Of a stretch of 64,000 nucleotides of DNA, positions 38,012 through 45,725 are shown piece by piece. Every line of letters starts with the position of its first letter. Position 1 is the stretch's first letter. The notes beneath the pieces are model-generated. The model was not told the DNA's origin, made no database searches, and saw only the letters and a program-made list of their open reading frames with translations. The translations under genes and the position numbers were made by a program. Source of the DNA: Pelagibacterales bacterium SAG-MED15 (GTDB taxonomy: Bacteria > Pseudomonadota > Alphaproteobacteria > Pelagibacterales > Pelagibacteraceae); assembly GCA_014654065.1 (NCBI GenBank), contig JACWDM010000001.1:124001-188000 (forward strand), read 5' to 3'.

Positions 38012-38500
38012 TTATCTAGGTTTTTTTTTAACTGACTTTGTTTGCTTGGATTTCCAAAGATTAAGACGTTTTTTTAATTTACTGTCTGAAATTGAAATTA
38101 TTGATGCTGATAAAAGTGCAGCATTAATTGCACCATCAACACCTATTGCAACTGTACCAACAGGAATACCTTTAGGCATCTGCACAATAGACAATAAGCT
38201 ATCTAATCCTTTTAATTTCTTACTTTCTATTGGCACTCCTATAACTGGTAAGCTAGTTAGAGAAGCTATCATCCCCGGCAAATGAGCTGAACCACCAGCT
38301 CCAGCTATAATCACTGAAAAGTTATTCTTTTCTGCTTTTTTTGCAAAATCAAACATTCTTTTCGGTGTTCTATGAGCTGAAACTATTTTAGTTTCGTGTT
38401 TAATTTTAAGTATTTTAAGTACATTAACTGCAAATTTCATTGTAGAGTAGTCAGATTGGCTACCCATAACAATTGCAACTTTATTGATTTTATTACTCAT
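38012..38500 (-). CDS. purE: N5-CAIR mutase
   Basis: A 162-residue class I PurE. The substrate loops [11 protein letters not shown] near 11-21, SAHRTPKRM near 41-49 and [17 protein letters not shown] near 66-82 are intact. It moves the carboxylate of N5-CAIR to give CAIR, the step after PurK. The divergent M19-like gene starts 48 bases upstream. It is first in a minus-strand unit purE-purK-metallo-hydrolase. Confidence 0.95.
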   Translation of the reverse strand: MSNKINKVAIVMGSQSDYSTMKFAVNVLKILKIKHETKIVSAHRTPKRMFDFAKKAEKNNFSVIIAGAGGSAHLPGMIASLTSLPVIGVPIESKKLKGLDSLLSIVQMPKGIPVGTVAIGVDGAINAALLSASIISISDSKLKKRLNLWKSKQTKSVKKKPR

Positions 38501-38548
38501 CTGTATGTTTTAATATCAAATAATTAAACACTATTATATATTTATAAT

Positions 38549-39517
38549 ATGAATTATAAAATTGATAATCTACAATATTGTAAATGGTCAAGAGAAGTAT
38601 TTCAAATAAATAGAGAAGCTGAGCTTGATGCTGTTCACGTAACTGTTGTTTATCATGAAGATTATGACGAATTTTTAGATAATATTAAAGAGTGGGATAC
38701 TCACTTTAAGGAAAATTCTGATTTAATCTTTCTAGGAAAAGATTTCAAAGATATTGAAAAGGCCAGAAAAGAAAAAAAAACTGCGATTTTTTTTGGATTT
38801 CAAAACTGCTCTCCAATTGAAGACGATATAGGATTGATAGAAAAGGTTCATGAAAAAGGGTGCAGATTCATGCAGCTTACTTATAACAATCAATCTCTAT
38901 TAGCGACTGGATGTTATGAAAAAAATGATAGTGGTGTTACAAATTTTGGCAAAGAAGCAATCAAAGAGATGAATAGATTAGGGGTAGTTATAGACATGTC
39001 ACATTCAGCTGAAAAAAGCACACTTGATGCAATAGAACTTAGCCAAAAACCAATCGCTATAACTCACGCAAATCCTAACTTTTGGTATAAAGCCTTAAGA
39101 AATAAATCAAATGATCTTTTAAAAGCTTTAGCTAATAGTAAAGGTATGCTTGGTTTATCTTTATATGCTCATCATTTAAAAGAAAGTACAAATTGCCGAT
39201 TAGAAAGTTTTTGTGAGATGGCAGCAAGAACAGTAGAGATTATGGGAATAGATAATGTTGGAATTGGATCAGACCTATGTTTATTTCAACCAGATAGTGT
39301 TGTTGAATGGATGAGAAATGGCACTTGGACAAAAAGTAAAAATTATGGTGAAGGGTCAAAAAAAAGACCTGGTTTTCCAAAACAACCTGAATGGTTTGTT
39401 GATGCGAGAGGATTTAAAAATTTAGAAACAGGATTAAAAAATATTGGCTTTAATAATGAAGATGTTAATAAAATCTTAGGTAATAATTGGTATAACTTTT
39501 ATAAAGGAATTAATTAA
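38549..39517 (+). CDS. M19 (renal dipeptidase-like) amidohydrolase-fold protein with altered metal ligands
   Basis: A 322-residue protein of the M19 membrane-dipeptidase family. Recognisable parts are DMSHSAEKSTLDAIE near 149-163, ITHANP near 171-176 and VGIGSDLCLF late in the barrel. Two features of active dipeptidases are not seen: the N-terminal HxD zinc motif, where this protein has AVHVTVVYHEDYDEF, and the bridging Glu, where it has FFGFQN (Gln85). The variation is shared, as far as I recall, by a proteobacterial subgroup, so it may be a different activity rather than decay. No signal peptide, so cytoplasmic. It overlaps the next gene by one base and heads an unusual four-gene cassette. 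Confidence 0.75.
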   Translation: MNYKIDNLQYCKWSREVFQINREAELDAVHVTVVYHEDYDEFLDNIKEWDTHFKENSDLIFLGKDFKDIEKARKEKKTAIFFGFQNCSPIEDDIGLIEKVHEKGCRFMQLTYNNQSLLATGCYEKNDSGVTNFGKEAIKEMNRLGVVIDMSHSAEKSTLDAIELSQKPIAITHANPNFWYKALRNKSNDLLKALANSKGMLGLSLYAHHLKESTNCRLESFCEMAARTVEIMGIDNVGIGSDLCLFQPDSVVEWMRNGTWTKSKNYGEGSKKRPGFPKQPEWFVDARGFKNLETGLKNIGFNNEDVNKILGNNWYNFYKGIN

Positions 39518-41178
39518 TGCAAGTTAGTTTAAGAGAACCAAAAAAGATTATGAAGCTCGCAAAGCTTGGATGTTTTCATCAATCAAAATTATCATTTTTA
39601 CGTTCATTTCTTAAAGAATTTAAAAATTGGAAATATAACAGAGATTTATTTGATTTAGATGAAAATGGTTATGGAAGAGCAGTTTATTCATTTAGTAAAA
39701 ATAAAAGAATTTATTCTTTAATTTGTTTTGCTAATAAAATCGATGATACCGAAAGGTCAGATAGAGTAATTGCTACAAAGTGGGATGCAGCTTTTACGTT
39801 ACACGATGGTATTCCAGCAAAAAAAGATTTAGATCGTCTAAGCAACAATGTCCCAAAACAAGAAGTTGGAAGAATGTCTTATAAAGAATTAACATTATCT
39901 AGAGCTAATAAATCAGTTCGGATTTTTAATCATGTTGTAGAATGTCTTTCAAATGGCAAACAACCTGATAAAGATAAAATTTCCGAAGTCGGATATTTAT
40001 ATAGAACCACAGCAGTTTATGGGTCTGGAAAATTTGGTTTAGCTGACCGTTTTAGAATTAAAAATAGAAATGAAATTTTTGGTCCATTTAGACTAGAAAT
40101 GATGTTGGTATATCTTGTGAGACAATTCACTTTTGATCAAGTTAATCATATTGCGAAAAATAAAAATCCAAAAAAGGCTATTACTTTAGATGAAAACATA
40201 TGTAGAAATTTAGGGATAGGAAATTCCACAGGACTCGGAATGGCTCCATTTATTGTAAATCATCCAACATTACTAAATAATTGGATTTTAGCTAGAGAAA
40301 CAGTTTTAAAAAAAATAAGAGAAATTAAAAATGTTGATTTGAAAAATCAAAATATCTTTAAAACTTGTCTAAAAAAATCCCTAGGAAATATATCTTCATG
40401 GTCTACAGAAAGTGATTTTCAAAAGAAAAAGATTTTAAATCTCAATGAAGATTTAAATAAATTTTTAAAATTTTTAGATGAAAGCAATATTTTTGATAAA
40501 AATTACGCTTTTAATGAAATATATTTGTGGTGTGAAAAAAATCTAAAAGATGAATGTATAGAATATATTGTTTCAATGATGATGGAACCATTTGATGATA
40601 TTGTTGAACCTCATATTTATAAAATGAGTTCAGATGAGGATAAATACTTTACAATACCAACAGATAGAACTGTGGAAGACTTAAGATCCATTTTAGAGCA
40701 AAAATATTCAGATATACTTAAAATTGATTTTTCAAAAACAAATAGTAATAAAAATTTTTGGTTTATTTCGAAGAATAAGGAAGAACCCAGACTAGCAGAT
40801 AGATTTATTGATGAGGGTTCTGATCTAGAACAGCCTTTAGCCATAGCAAGAGATATTTGTTTACTTTATTCAAGAATATCAAATAAAAAAAATAGTTTAA
40901 ATATTGGAAGATTTTTATTAGAAAATAATGATCTTAGACACGTAATTCGAAGAGCTTTTATAACAGAAAAATTTCCTTATGCGGAAATTCAAGATAATAC
41001 CATTGGATCAGAATTGATGGCAATTGATATGTTAAGACTTAAATTATCTTTTTTTGGGGCAGTTAAATTTGATCCTCGATCAGATAAATGGTTAAGAATA
41101 TCTATGTTTCAGGGAGCGCCATTACCACAAGACCTAAAATCTTTTGATGATCATTGGATTTATAATTCTTTAAATTAA
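39517..41178 (+). CDS. Conserved hypothetical protein (553 residues) in the M19-DUF3726 cassette
   Basis: A 553-residue soluble protein without a domain I recognise. It has no signal peptide or membrane span. Distinct segments include ATKWDAAFTLHDG near 88-100, TTAVYGSGKFGLADRF near 164-179, a GPFRLEMMLVYLVRQF helix near 189-204, GIGNSTGLGMAPFIVNHP near 239-256, NDLRHVIRRAFITEKFPYAE and a Trp/Phe-rich C-terminus. The absence of gaps and the Gly/Asn motifs suggest an enzyme. It overlaps the M19-like gene and the DUF3726 gene by one base each, so these products are made in step and probably work together. Confidence 0.75.
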   Translation: MQVSLREPKKIMKLAKLGCFHQSKLSFLRSFLKEFKNWKYNRDLFDLDENGYGRAVYSFSKNKRIYSLICFANKIDDTERSDRVIATKWDAAFTLHDGIPAKKDLDRLSNNVPKQEVGRMSYKELTLSRANKSVRIFNHVVECLSNGKQPDKDKISEVGYLYRTTAVYGSGKFGLADRFRIKNRNEIFGPFRLEMMLVYLVRQFTFDQVNHIAKNKNPKKAITLDENICRNLGIGNSTGLGMAPFIVNHPTLLNNWILARETVLKKIREIKNVDLKNQNIFKTCLKKSLGNISSWSTESDFQKKKILNLNEDLNKFLKFLDESNIFDKNYAFNEIYLWCEKNLKDECIEYIVSMMMEPFDDIVEPHIYKMSSDEDKYFTIPTDRTVEDLRSILEQKYSDILKIDFSKTNSNKNFWFISKNKEEPRLADRFIDEGSDLEQPLAIARDICLLYSRISNKKNSLNIGRFLLENNDLRHVIRRAFITEKFPYAEIQDNTIGSELMAIDMLRLKLSFFGAVKFDPRSDKWLRISMFQGAPLPQDLKSFDDHWIYNSLN

Positions 41179-41786
41179 TGAAAAGCTTTAGTGAAATAGA
41201 TACTGTTGTAAAAAGAGCAACCAAGGGAGTTGGTTTTAACTGGGGAGTAGCAGAAGAGGTAGGTAAAAATATAAAATTACTAGAAATGTTTGGTTTACCG
41301 GGATTAAAAAATTTAAATGATTATTTTAATTCATTAAAGTCTAAAAAATTCCAAAATTTAACTTTCATTTCAAATCATAATCAATCTAAGATACCATATT
41401 GTCCAATTATATCGGGTATAAGTTTTCTTGATCAGGTTAATGAGCTCAAAGAATTAATAAATATTAAAATAGAAAATATGTCCTATCCAATTTTATTTTT
41501 ACCTTTTTTAAGTAGAGCATCTGAAGTTATAGGGAAAAAAATATCTTTTAAGTTTGATGAAAATATTTTTTTATTTAATTTTAATCAAAATATTTATTCG
41601 AATTATTTTAGCAATAAAATACTTGAAAATGCTAAACTAACAGAAATTAATTTTATTGAAAATAATAATACTTTTAGTCAAGAAGAATGGGATAATTTAT
41701 ACAAGCTATCCACAAATACTTTCGTTGAAGAAAGTGATGAACTTAAAAAAAGTGCTGCTGGAGCTGGACTTACTGATAATGACTAA
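41178..41786 (+). CDS. DUF3726 family protein
   Basis: A 202-residue protein whose start, MKSFSEIDTVVKRATKGVGFN then WGVAEEVGKNIK and FGLPGLKNLNDY, matches the DUF3726 family pattern of alphaproteobacteria. The C-terminal part ends in an acidic tail with SAAGAGLTDND, also typical as I recall. Function is unknown for the family. It overlaps the 553-residue gene by one base and the following small Cys4 gene by 8 bases. Confidence 0.75.
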   Translation: MKSFSEIDTVVKRATKGVGFNWGVAEEVGKNIKLLEMFGLPGLKNLNDYFNSLKSKKFQNLTFISNHNQSKIPYCPIISGISFLDQVNELKELINIKIENMSYPILFLPFLSRASEVIGKKISFKFDENIFLFNFNQNIYSNYFSNKILENAKLTEINFIENNNTFSQEEWDNLYKLSTNTFVEESDELKKSAAGAGLTDND

Positions 41787-41949
41787 AGAATACAATCAAA
41801 AAAAAAATTACACTGATGATGAAGAAAAAATAGATAATATTTGTGAAGAATGTCAAAAAGTAGATGAGAGTGTAAGTCAAAATTTGATCTTAAGTGGATA
41901 TAAGTTGTGTAAATCTTGTAGGATTTCTAAGACGTTATTTCCTATTTAG
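41779..41949 (+). CDS. Small Cys4 zinc-ribbon-like protein (56 residues)
   Basis: Read from the ATG at 41779, which overlaps the DUF3726 stop by 8 bases, this gives a 56-residue acidic protein with two CxxC knuckles (CEEC at 22-25 and CKSC at 44-47), the pattern of a single zinc ribbon similar in layout to DksA/TraR fingers. A longer in-frame extension upstream of this ATG has no such character and overlaps DUF3726 deeply, so I reject it. It converges with the Yip1-type gene, overlapping by 4 bases. Probably a protein-binding or regulatory partner of the cassette. Confidence 0.65.
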   Translation: MTKEYNQKKNYTDDEEKIDNICEECQKVDESVSQNLILSGYKLCKSCRISKTLFPI

Positions 41950-42491
41950 CTTATATTGCCTGCTGGCAAGCCATTCATCCTACTCATTACAAAGGAAATT
42001 GACAAAAAGGCTATAATTAAAAATGAAAGAAATACTACACCAAAAGATTTAAAATTTGATTTAAGGTTAAGTATTTGTCTTGTAGAAATAATTAAAGATG
42101 CAAATATCCAGAATTGTGTTAAGAAAATTATTGGGAATACGAGTTCAGGGACAACTGCAAAAAATCTGATTAACCCTGGCGAATGTGCATAACCCACACC
42201 TATTAAAATATTTTTAAATGAAACTTTTGTACCCTTGTCTGGAAATAATTTTACTCCTATCACGTAAATAAATATAGCCCATACAAACCATGCAAAAACT
42301 GCAGTAATTCCAGAAATTCCTATAGAGGTTTTTATAATTGTATTTGCCGCTATAGCCCCAGCAACGCCATCTAAAATCATTATTAATCCTGCAAAATAAA
42401 TCGCAGCCTCATTAAAATATCTACTATCAGAATATAATGACTTATCTAATTTTATCGATTTGAAAATTATGTCTAAAAAAATTGCAAACAT
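41946..42491 (-). CDS. Yip1-domain membrane protein
   Basis: A 181-residue inner-membrane protein with about five hydrophobic helices and the Yip1-like features SRYFNEAAIYFAGLIMILDG, GYAHSPGLIRFFAVVPE and a late polar break (LNLKSNFK). The family is found in many alphaproteobacteria without a defined function. It begins 2 bases after a 35-residue membrane mini-gene on the same strand and may be the end of the betaine-type operon that starts at 46736. Confidence 0.72.
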   Translation of the reverse strand: MFAIFLDIIFKSIKLDKSLYSDSRYFNEAAIYFAGLIMILDGVAGAIAANTIIKTSIGISGITAVFAWFVWAIFIYVIGVKLFPDKGTKVSFKNILIGVGYAHSPGLIRFFAVVPELVFPIIFLTQFWIFASLIISTRQILNLKSNFKSFGVVFLSFLIIAFLSISFVMSRMNGLPAGNIS

Positions 42492-42493
42492 CC

Positions 42494-42601
42494 TTATTTT
42501 TTATCTCTATTTTTTTGTGCTTTATAAGATACCACTAATGGAAAAAGTATTAGAGCAATTGCTATAATTATGCAAATACCAATTAAAAAAATTTTGGTCA
42601 T
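42494..42601 (-). CDS. Membrane microprotein (35 residues)
   Basis: ATG at 42601 opens a 35-codon frame ending at 42494. The peptide is one hydrophobic helix (about residues 4-25, Ile/Leu/Ala-rich) with a basic tail (KAQKNRDKK), consistent with an N-out single-span microprotein. It lies between the DmdA-like gene and the Yip1 gene with a 2-base gap to the latter. Short membrane peptides of this kind are often missed. No strong ribosome binding site is seen. Confidence 0.5.
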   Translation of the reverse strand: MTKIFLIGICIIIAIALILFPLVVSYKAQKNRDKK

Positions 42602-42607
42602 TGTTTA

Positions 42608-42630
42608 AGGGGGAAATTATATTTCCCCCT
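42608..42630 (-). repeat. GC-rich hairpin between the DmdA-like gene and the microprotein
   Basis: A perfect 10-base inverted repeat (AGGGGGAAAT, loop TAT, ATTTCCCCCT), 8 bases past the stop of the DmdA-like gene on the minus strand. There is no T run behind it on either strand, so it may be an mRNA-stabilising end or partial terminator rather than a full one. Confidence 0.6.
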
Positions 42631-42638
42631 AAAATTAT

Positions 42639-43997
42639 TTAACCTTTAACTACTTCTCTTGTATTTGCGTTAAAAGATTCTTTGAAAGGAATGTCAACTA
42701 CCACTGCATCAACAGGCGTTCCTGGTTTTTCTGAGTATTTCTCCGGTAGATGAATTTTATACTTAGTTCCAACTTTTCCTTTTGGAAAACCGTTAGAGTT
42801 CAAAGTTCCATCAAAGGGAACATATCCCATAGCAATATTCTGTTTTTTTTCAGGATGATACCAAGGAGAGGTTATGAAACCTACAGGATCTCCACCACCT
42901 TCTGGAGATACCAGCCAAAAATCAGGAGCATATTCTTCGATAGGTTTTCCTCCCAATTCAAATCCAACTAATTGGAGTTTGTATGGTTTCTTGCCATCTT
43001 TAAGTTCTGCTTTCATTTTTTCAAGTGCAGCCTTACCAACATAGTCAGCTTTTTTATTCCATTCTCCTTTTCCAGAAAGTGAAACTTGATATCCTAAATT
43101 ACATTGAAAAGGATTGTGTTGATTATCCATATCCTGTCCCCATGAAAGAATTCCTGCTTGAATTCTTCTATGATGAGCAGGCGCAATAACCATCAAGTTA
43201 TGTTTCTTTCCTGCTTCAAGAACCGCATTCCACATATCCTCTGCGTATAAAGTTGAGTTTCTTAAATAAATTTCGTAGCCCGCTTCACCAGAAAAACCTG
43301 ATTGAGAAATTATAACATCTCTTCCACCAACCTTTCCAGCTCCAAGACCATAGAAAGGCATGTTATCAAAATCTACTTCATCTCCACATAAGTCTTTCAT
43401 AAGTGCTTTAGCTTTTGGACCTTGAATTTGTACTGGACTTACATCAATTTCATCTATTGTAACATTAAATCTTCCATCTGCATTTACACCTTGAAGGTAA
43501 AGACCAATATCACTGTCGGATAAACTAAACCAAAATTCATCTTTTGAAATTCTTAAAAGAATTGGGTCGTTTAAAACTCCTCCATAAGCATTACACAAAA
43601 TAACGTATCGTGCTCTCATCGGAGAAATTTTTGTAGCATCTCTAGTAATCACATAGTCCACAAATTTTTCTGCATCTGGACCTTTTACTTGGATTTGTCT
43701 TTCTACAGCTACGTTCCACATAGTAACATGATTTACAATTGCATCATACTCGACCATAGCTCCACCATCCTCTGGTTTTACATATCCTCTAGGATGATAA
43801 ATTCTATTATACACTGTTGCTCTCCAACATCCGGCTTTCATAGATAAATGCCAGTAAGGTGATTTTCTAACTCTTGTAGAGATTAGTAATTCAACTTTTG
43901 TTGGTCCACTTTGTCTTAAATTATAAGGCACATTTCTGTCAGACTGATCTACTGCTGTATTGTGTCTTACTTTATCATAATCAAACTCTTTAGACAT
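42639..43997 (-). CDS. DmdA-like THF-dependent demethylase (GcvT family)
   Basis: A 452-residue GcvT-fold protein. The opening STRVRKSPYW, TVYNRIYHP, MWNVAVERQIQVKGPDAEKF split, RDATKISPMRARYVI and LNDPILLRI all line up by eye with the DMSP demethylase DmdA pattern, but it is about 80 residues longer than DmdA (about 370) and differs at many positions. DmdA-type enzymes transfer a methyl group to THF, giving 5-methyl-THF. It overlaps the upstream MTHFR-like gene by 8 bases, a logical partner to oxidise that product. LigM-type O-demethylases are another GcvT relative found beside metF. Methyl donor unknown. Confidence 0.7.
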   Translation of the reverse strand: MSKEFDYDKVRHNTAVDQSDRNVPYNLRQSGPTKVELLISTRVRKSPYWHLSMKAGCWRATVYNRIYHPRGYVKPEDGGAMVEYDAIVNHVTMWNVAVERQIQVKGPDAEKFVDYVITRDATKISPMRARYVILCNAYGGVLNDPILLRISKDEFWFSLSDSDIGLYLQGVNADGRFNVTIDEIDVSPVQIQGPKAKALMKDLCGDEVDFDNMPFYGLGAGKVGGRDVIISQSGFSGEAGYEIYLRNSTLYAEDMWNAVLEAGKKHNLMVIAPAHHRRIQAGILSWGQDMDNQHNPFQCNLGYQVSLSGKGEWNKKADYVGKAALEKMKAELKDGKKPYKLQLVGFELGGKPIEEYAPDFWLVSPEGGGDPVGFITSPWYHPEKKQNIAMGYVPFDGTLNSNGFPKGKVGTKYKIHLPEKYSEKPGTPVDAVVVDIPFKESFNANTREVVKG

Positions 43998-44718
43998 ATT
44001 TGTTCTCCATCAACCACTTGTTAGTTTCCTTCAAGCCGCCGAATGTATAAATGTGAAAATAATCAGTATGTGAATTAAGTTTCCCAATTAAATCATTAGG
44101 GTCTTTAGGTTTTAATAAATCTAACGCCTTACTGAAATTAGATTTAAGAAAATTTAAGGAATTTTTTGCTCCAACAATATTAGCAAATTTAATTAAGCTT
44201 GATATTTTGAGAGGGCCAGTAATTCCCACATGAACTGGTATACTTTGTTTAGAAATAAAATCTATGATAGGCTGAGGATCCAATAACCATTGTGTTACTA
44301 TGTAATCAGCATAAGGCTTTTTATCTATCATAGCTTTTTCTAAATCTGAATCGGATATATCAGGACTCCCCTCGGGATGTCCAGCAATTCCTATCTTCAT
44401 TTTCTCAAAATAACCAGTCTCTAAAAGTTGATAGGAGCTATCAAATTTACCTGCAGGTTCACGTCCACCACCTATAACTAGAACTTGTTTAACGCCTCCG
44501 TCTTTACACATATCAACATATTCTTTAAGTTGATTGTCACTCTCAATTGATCTCGCTGGAAAATGAGGAATTGGATTATAGCCTTTTTTTACAAGGTTTA
44601 TTGCCTGTTGAGCTGTTTCTCTATAATCCCCACCCGGAAGCATTGTAATATATATGTCTTTTAATGCTGGTAAAGTGCTCAAGTCAGCTGTAGGTCCAAT
44701 TTCTAATGAAAATTTCAT
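43990..44718 (-). CDS. Methylenetetrahydrofolate reductase-like protein
   Basis: A 242-residue TIM-barrel protein resembling MetF/MTHFR but shorter (MetF about 290). Segments include GYNPIPHFPARS near 51-62, QVLVIGGGREPAG near 79-91, IGIAGHPEGSPDI near 107-119, YIVTQWLLD near 138-146 and VHVGITGPL near 161-169, corresponding to MetF strands. It probably interconverts 5-methyl-THF and 5,10-methylene-THF. In a demethylation operon the oxidative direction is the likely use. It follows the permease gene by 64 bases and overlaps the DmdA-like gene by 8. Confidence 0.75.
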   Translation of the reverse strand: MKFSLEIGPTADLSTLPALKDIYITMLPGGDYRETAQQAINLVKKGYNPIPHFPARSIESDNQLKEYVDMCKDGGVKQVLVIGGGREPAGKFDSSYQLLETGYFEKMKIGIAGHPEGSPDISDSDLEKAMIDKKPYADYIVTQWLLDPQPIIDFISKQSIPVHVGITGPLKISSLIKFANIVGAKNSLNFLKSNFSKALDLLKPKDPNDLIGKLNSHTDYFHIYTFGGLKETNKWLMENKYV

Positions 44719-44782
44719 TAGGCCGATACTTATTTATTTTATAAAAACTGTCTATAAAAATCGTAGAACAAATTGAAACAGT

Positions 44783-45667
44783 TTATTTTTTTTGACCCCT
44801 GTGCTTTTGGATCCTTTGTCCATACTGTTGTGTGACTCGGTCAAAAATAATTGCTAAAGCAACTATAGCAAGACCATTCATCATACCAAGAGCTAAATAC
44901 TGGTTAGATATAGACTGAAGTATTGGTATTCCTAGACCTTTTACACCTATCATAGAAGCAATAACCACCATAGCTAACGCCATCATAATAGTTTGGTTAA
45001 CACCTGCGAAGATAGTTGGTAAGGATAAAGGAATTTGAACTGATTTTAGTTTTTGCATTGGAGTTGCCCCAAATGCTTCACTAGCCTCTAATGCTTCTTT
45101 ATCTACTTCCCTTATTCCAAGGTTAGTTAATCTTACAACTGGGGGTAATGCATAAATACAAACTGCTAATAACCCTGGTACTTTTCCAATACCTAAAAGC
45201 ATAATAATAGGAATTAGATATACGAAACTAGGTATCGTTTGCATCATATCTAAAATAGGTAGAATTGATTTTTCAGCTCTATTAGATTTAGACATTAAAA
45301 TGCCAATTGGAATTCCAACAACAATACAAACTAACGTAGATACGGATATTATAGCAACTGTTGCCATACAGTTTTTCCACATTCCAAAATAACCAATTAC
45401 AAGAAAACATATCATAGTTCCTATAACTAATTTTATACTTCTTGAACCAATCCAAGCTAACAATCCAAAAACTCCGATTACAATTGGCCAAGGACTTGTT
45501 ACTAAAAGTTTTTCAAGAAATATTAAAAAATATAATAACGGATCAAAAAAACTTTCAATCGCATCCCCATACGCTCTTGAAAAATCTTTAAAACCTAAAT
45601 CAATTCCCTTTTTCAGCTCTCTTAAAGCGTCTCTATCCATTTCGGGAATTTTATTTAAGAAATCCAT
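44783..45667 (-). CDS. proW: Betaine/proline-type ABC transporter permease
   Basis: A 294-residue inner-membrane permease of the ProW/OpuAB type with about six to seven helices. The coupling loop is DKEALEASEAFGATPMQKLK near 190-209 and the loop before it reads VVRLTNLGIREV. It follows its binding protein (45726-46736) after a hairpin. No ATPase gene is in this operon or between it and the window edge. It may use TmoW or an ATPase encoded elsewhere. Substrate probably glycine betaine or DMSP, by context. Confidence 0.83.
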   Translation of the reverse strand: MDFLNKIPEMDRDALRELKKGIDLGFKDFSRAYGDAIESFFDPLLYFLIFLEKLLVTSPWPIVIGVFGLLAWIGSRSIKLVIGTMICFLVIGYFGMWKNCMATVAIISVSTLVCIVVGIPIGILMSKSNRAEKSILPILDMMQTIPSFVYLIPIIMLLGIGKVPGLLAVCIYALPPVVRLTNLGIREVDKEALEASEAFGATPMQKLKSVQIPLSLPTIFAGVNQTIMMALAMVVIASMIGVKGLGIPILQSISNQYLALGMMNGLAIVALAIIFDRVTQQYGQRIQKHRGQKK

Positions 45668-45684
45668 TTAAGTTTTTTTTAAAG

Positions 45685-45713
45685 TCTGAACCCGTTTATA
45701 AAACGGGTTCAGA
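45685..45713 (-). repeat. Intercistronic hairpin after the binding-protein gene
   Basis: A perfect 13-base stem (TCTGAACCCGTTT, loop ATA, complement) lies 12 bases beyond the binding-protein stop and 17 bases before the permease start. No T run follows on the minus strand. Such hairpins often protect the binding-protein mRNA and reduce downstream read-through. Confidence 0.75.
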
Positions 45714-45725
45714 TAATTTTCACTA

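Noticed and set aside
41656-41778. N-terminal extension of the Cys4 mini-protein
   Set aside because: It would overlap DUF3726 by 131 bases and adds an unlikely hydrophobic leader; the ATG at 41779 fits the coupled arrangement.
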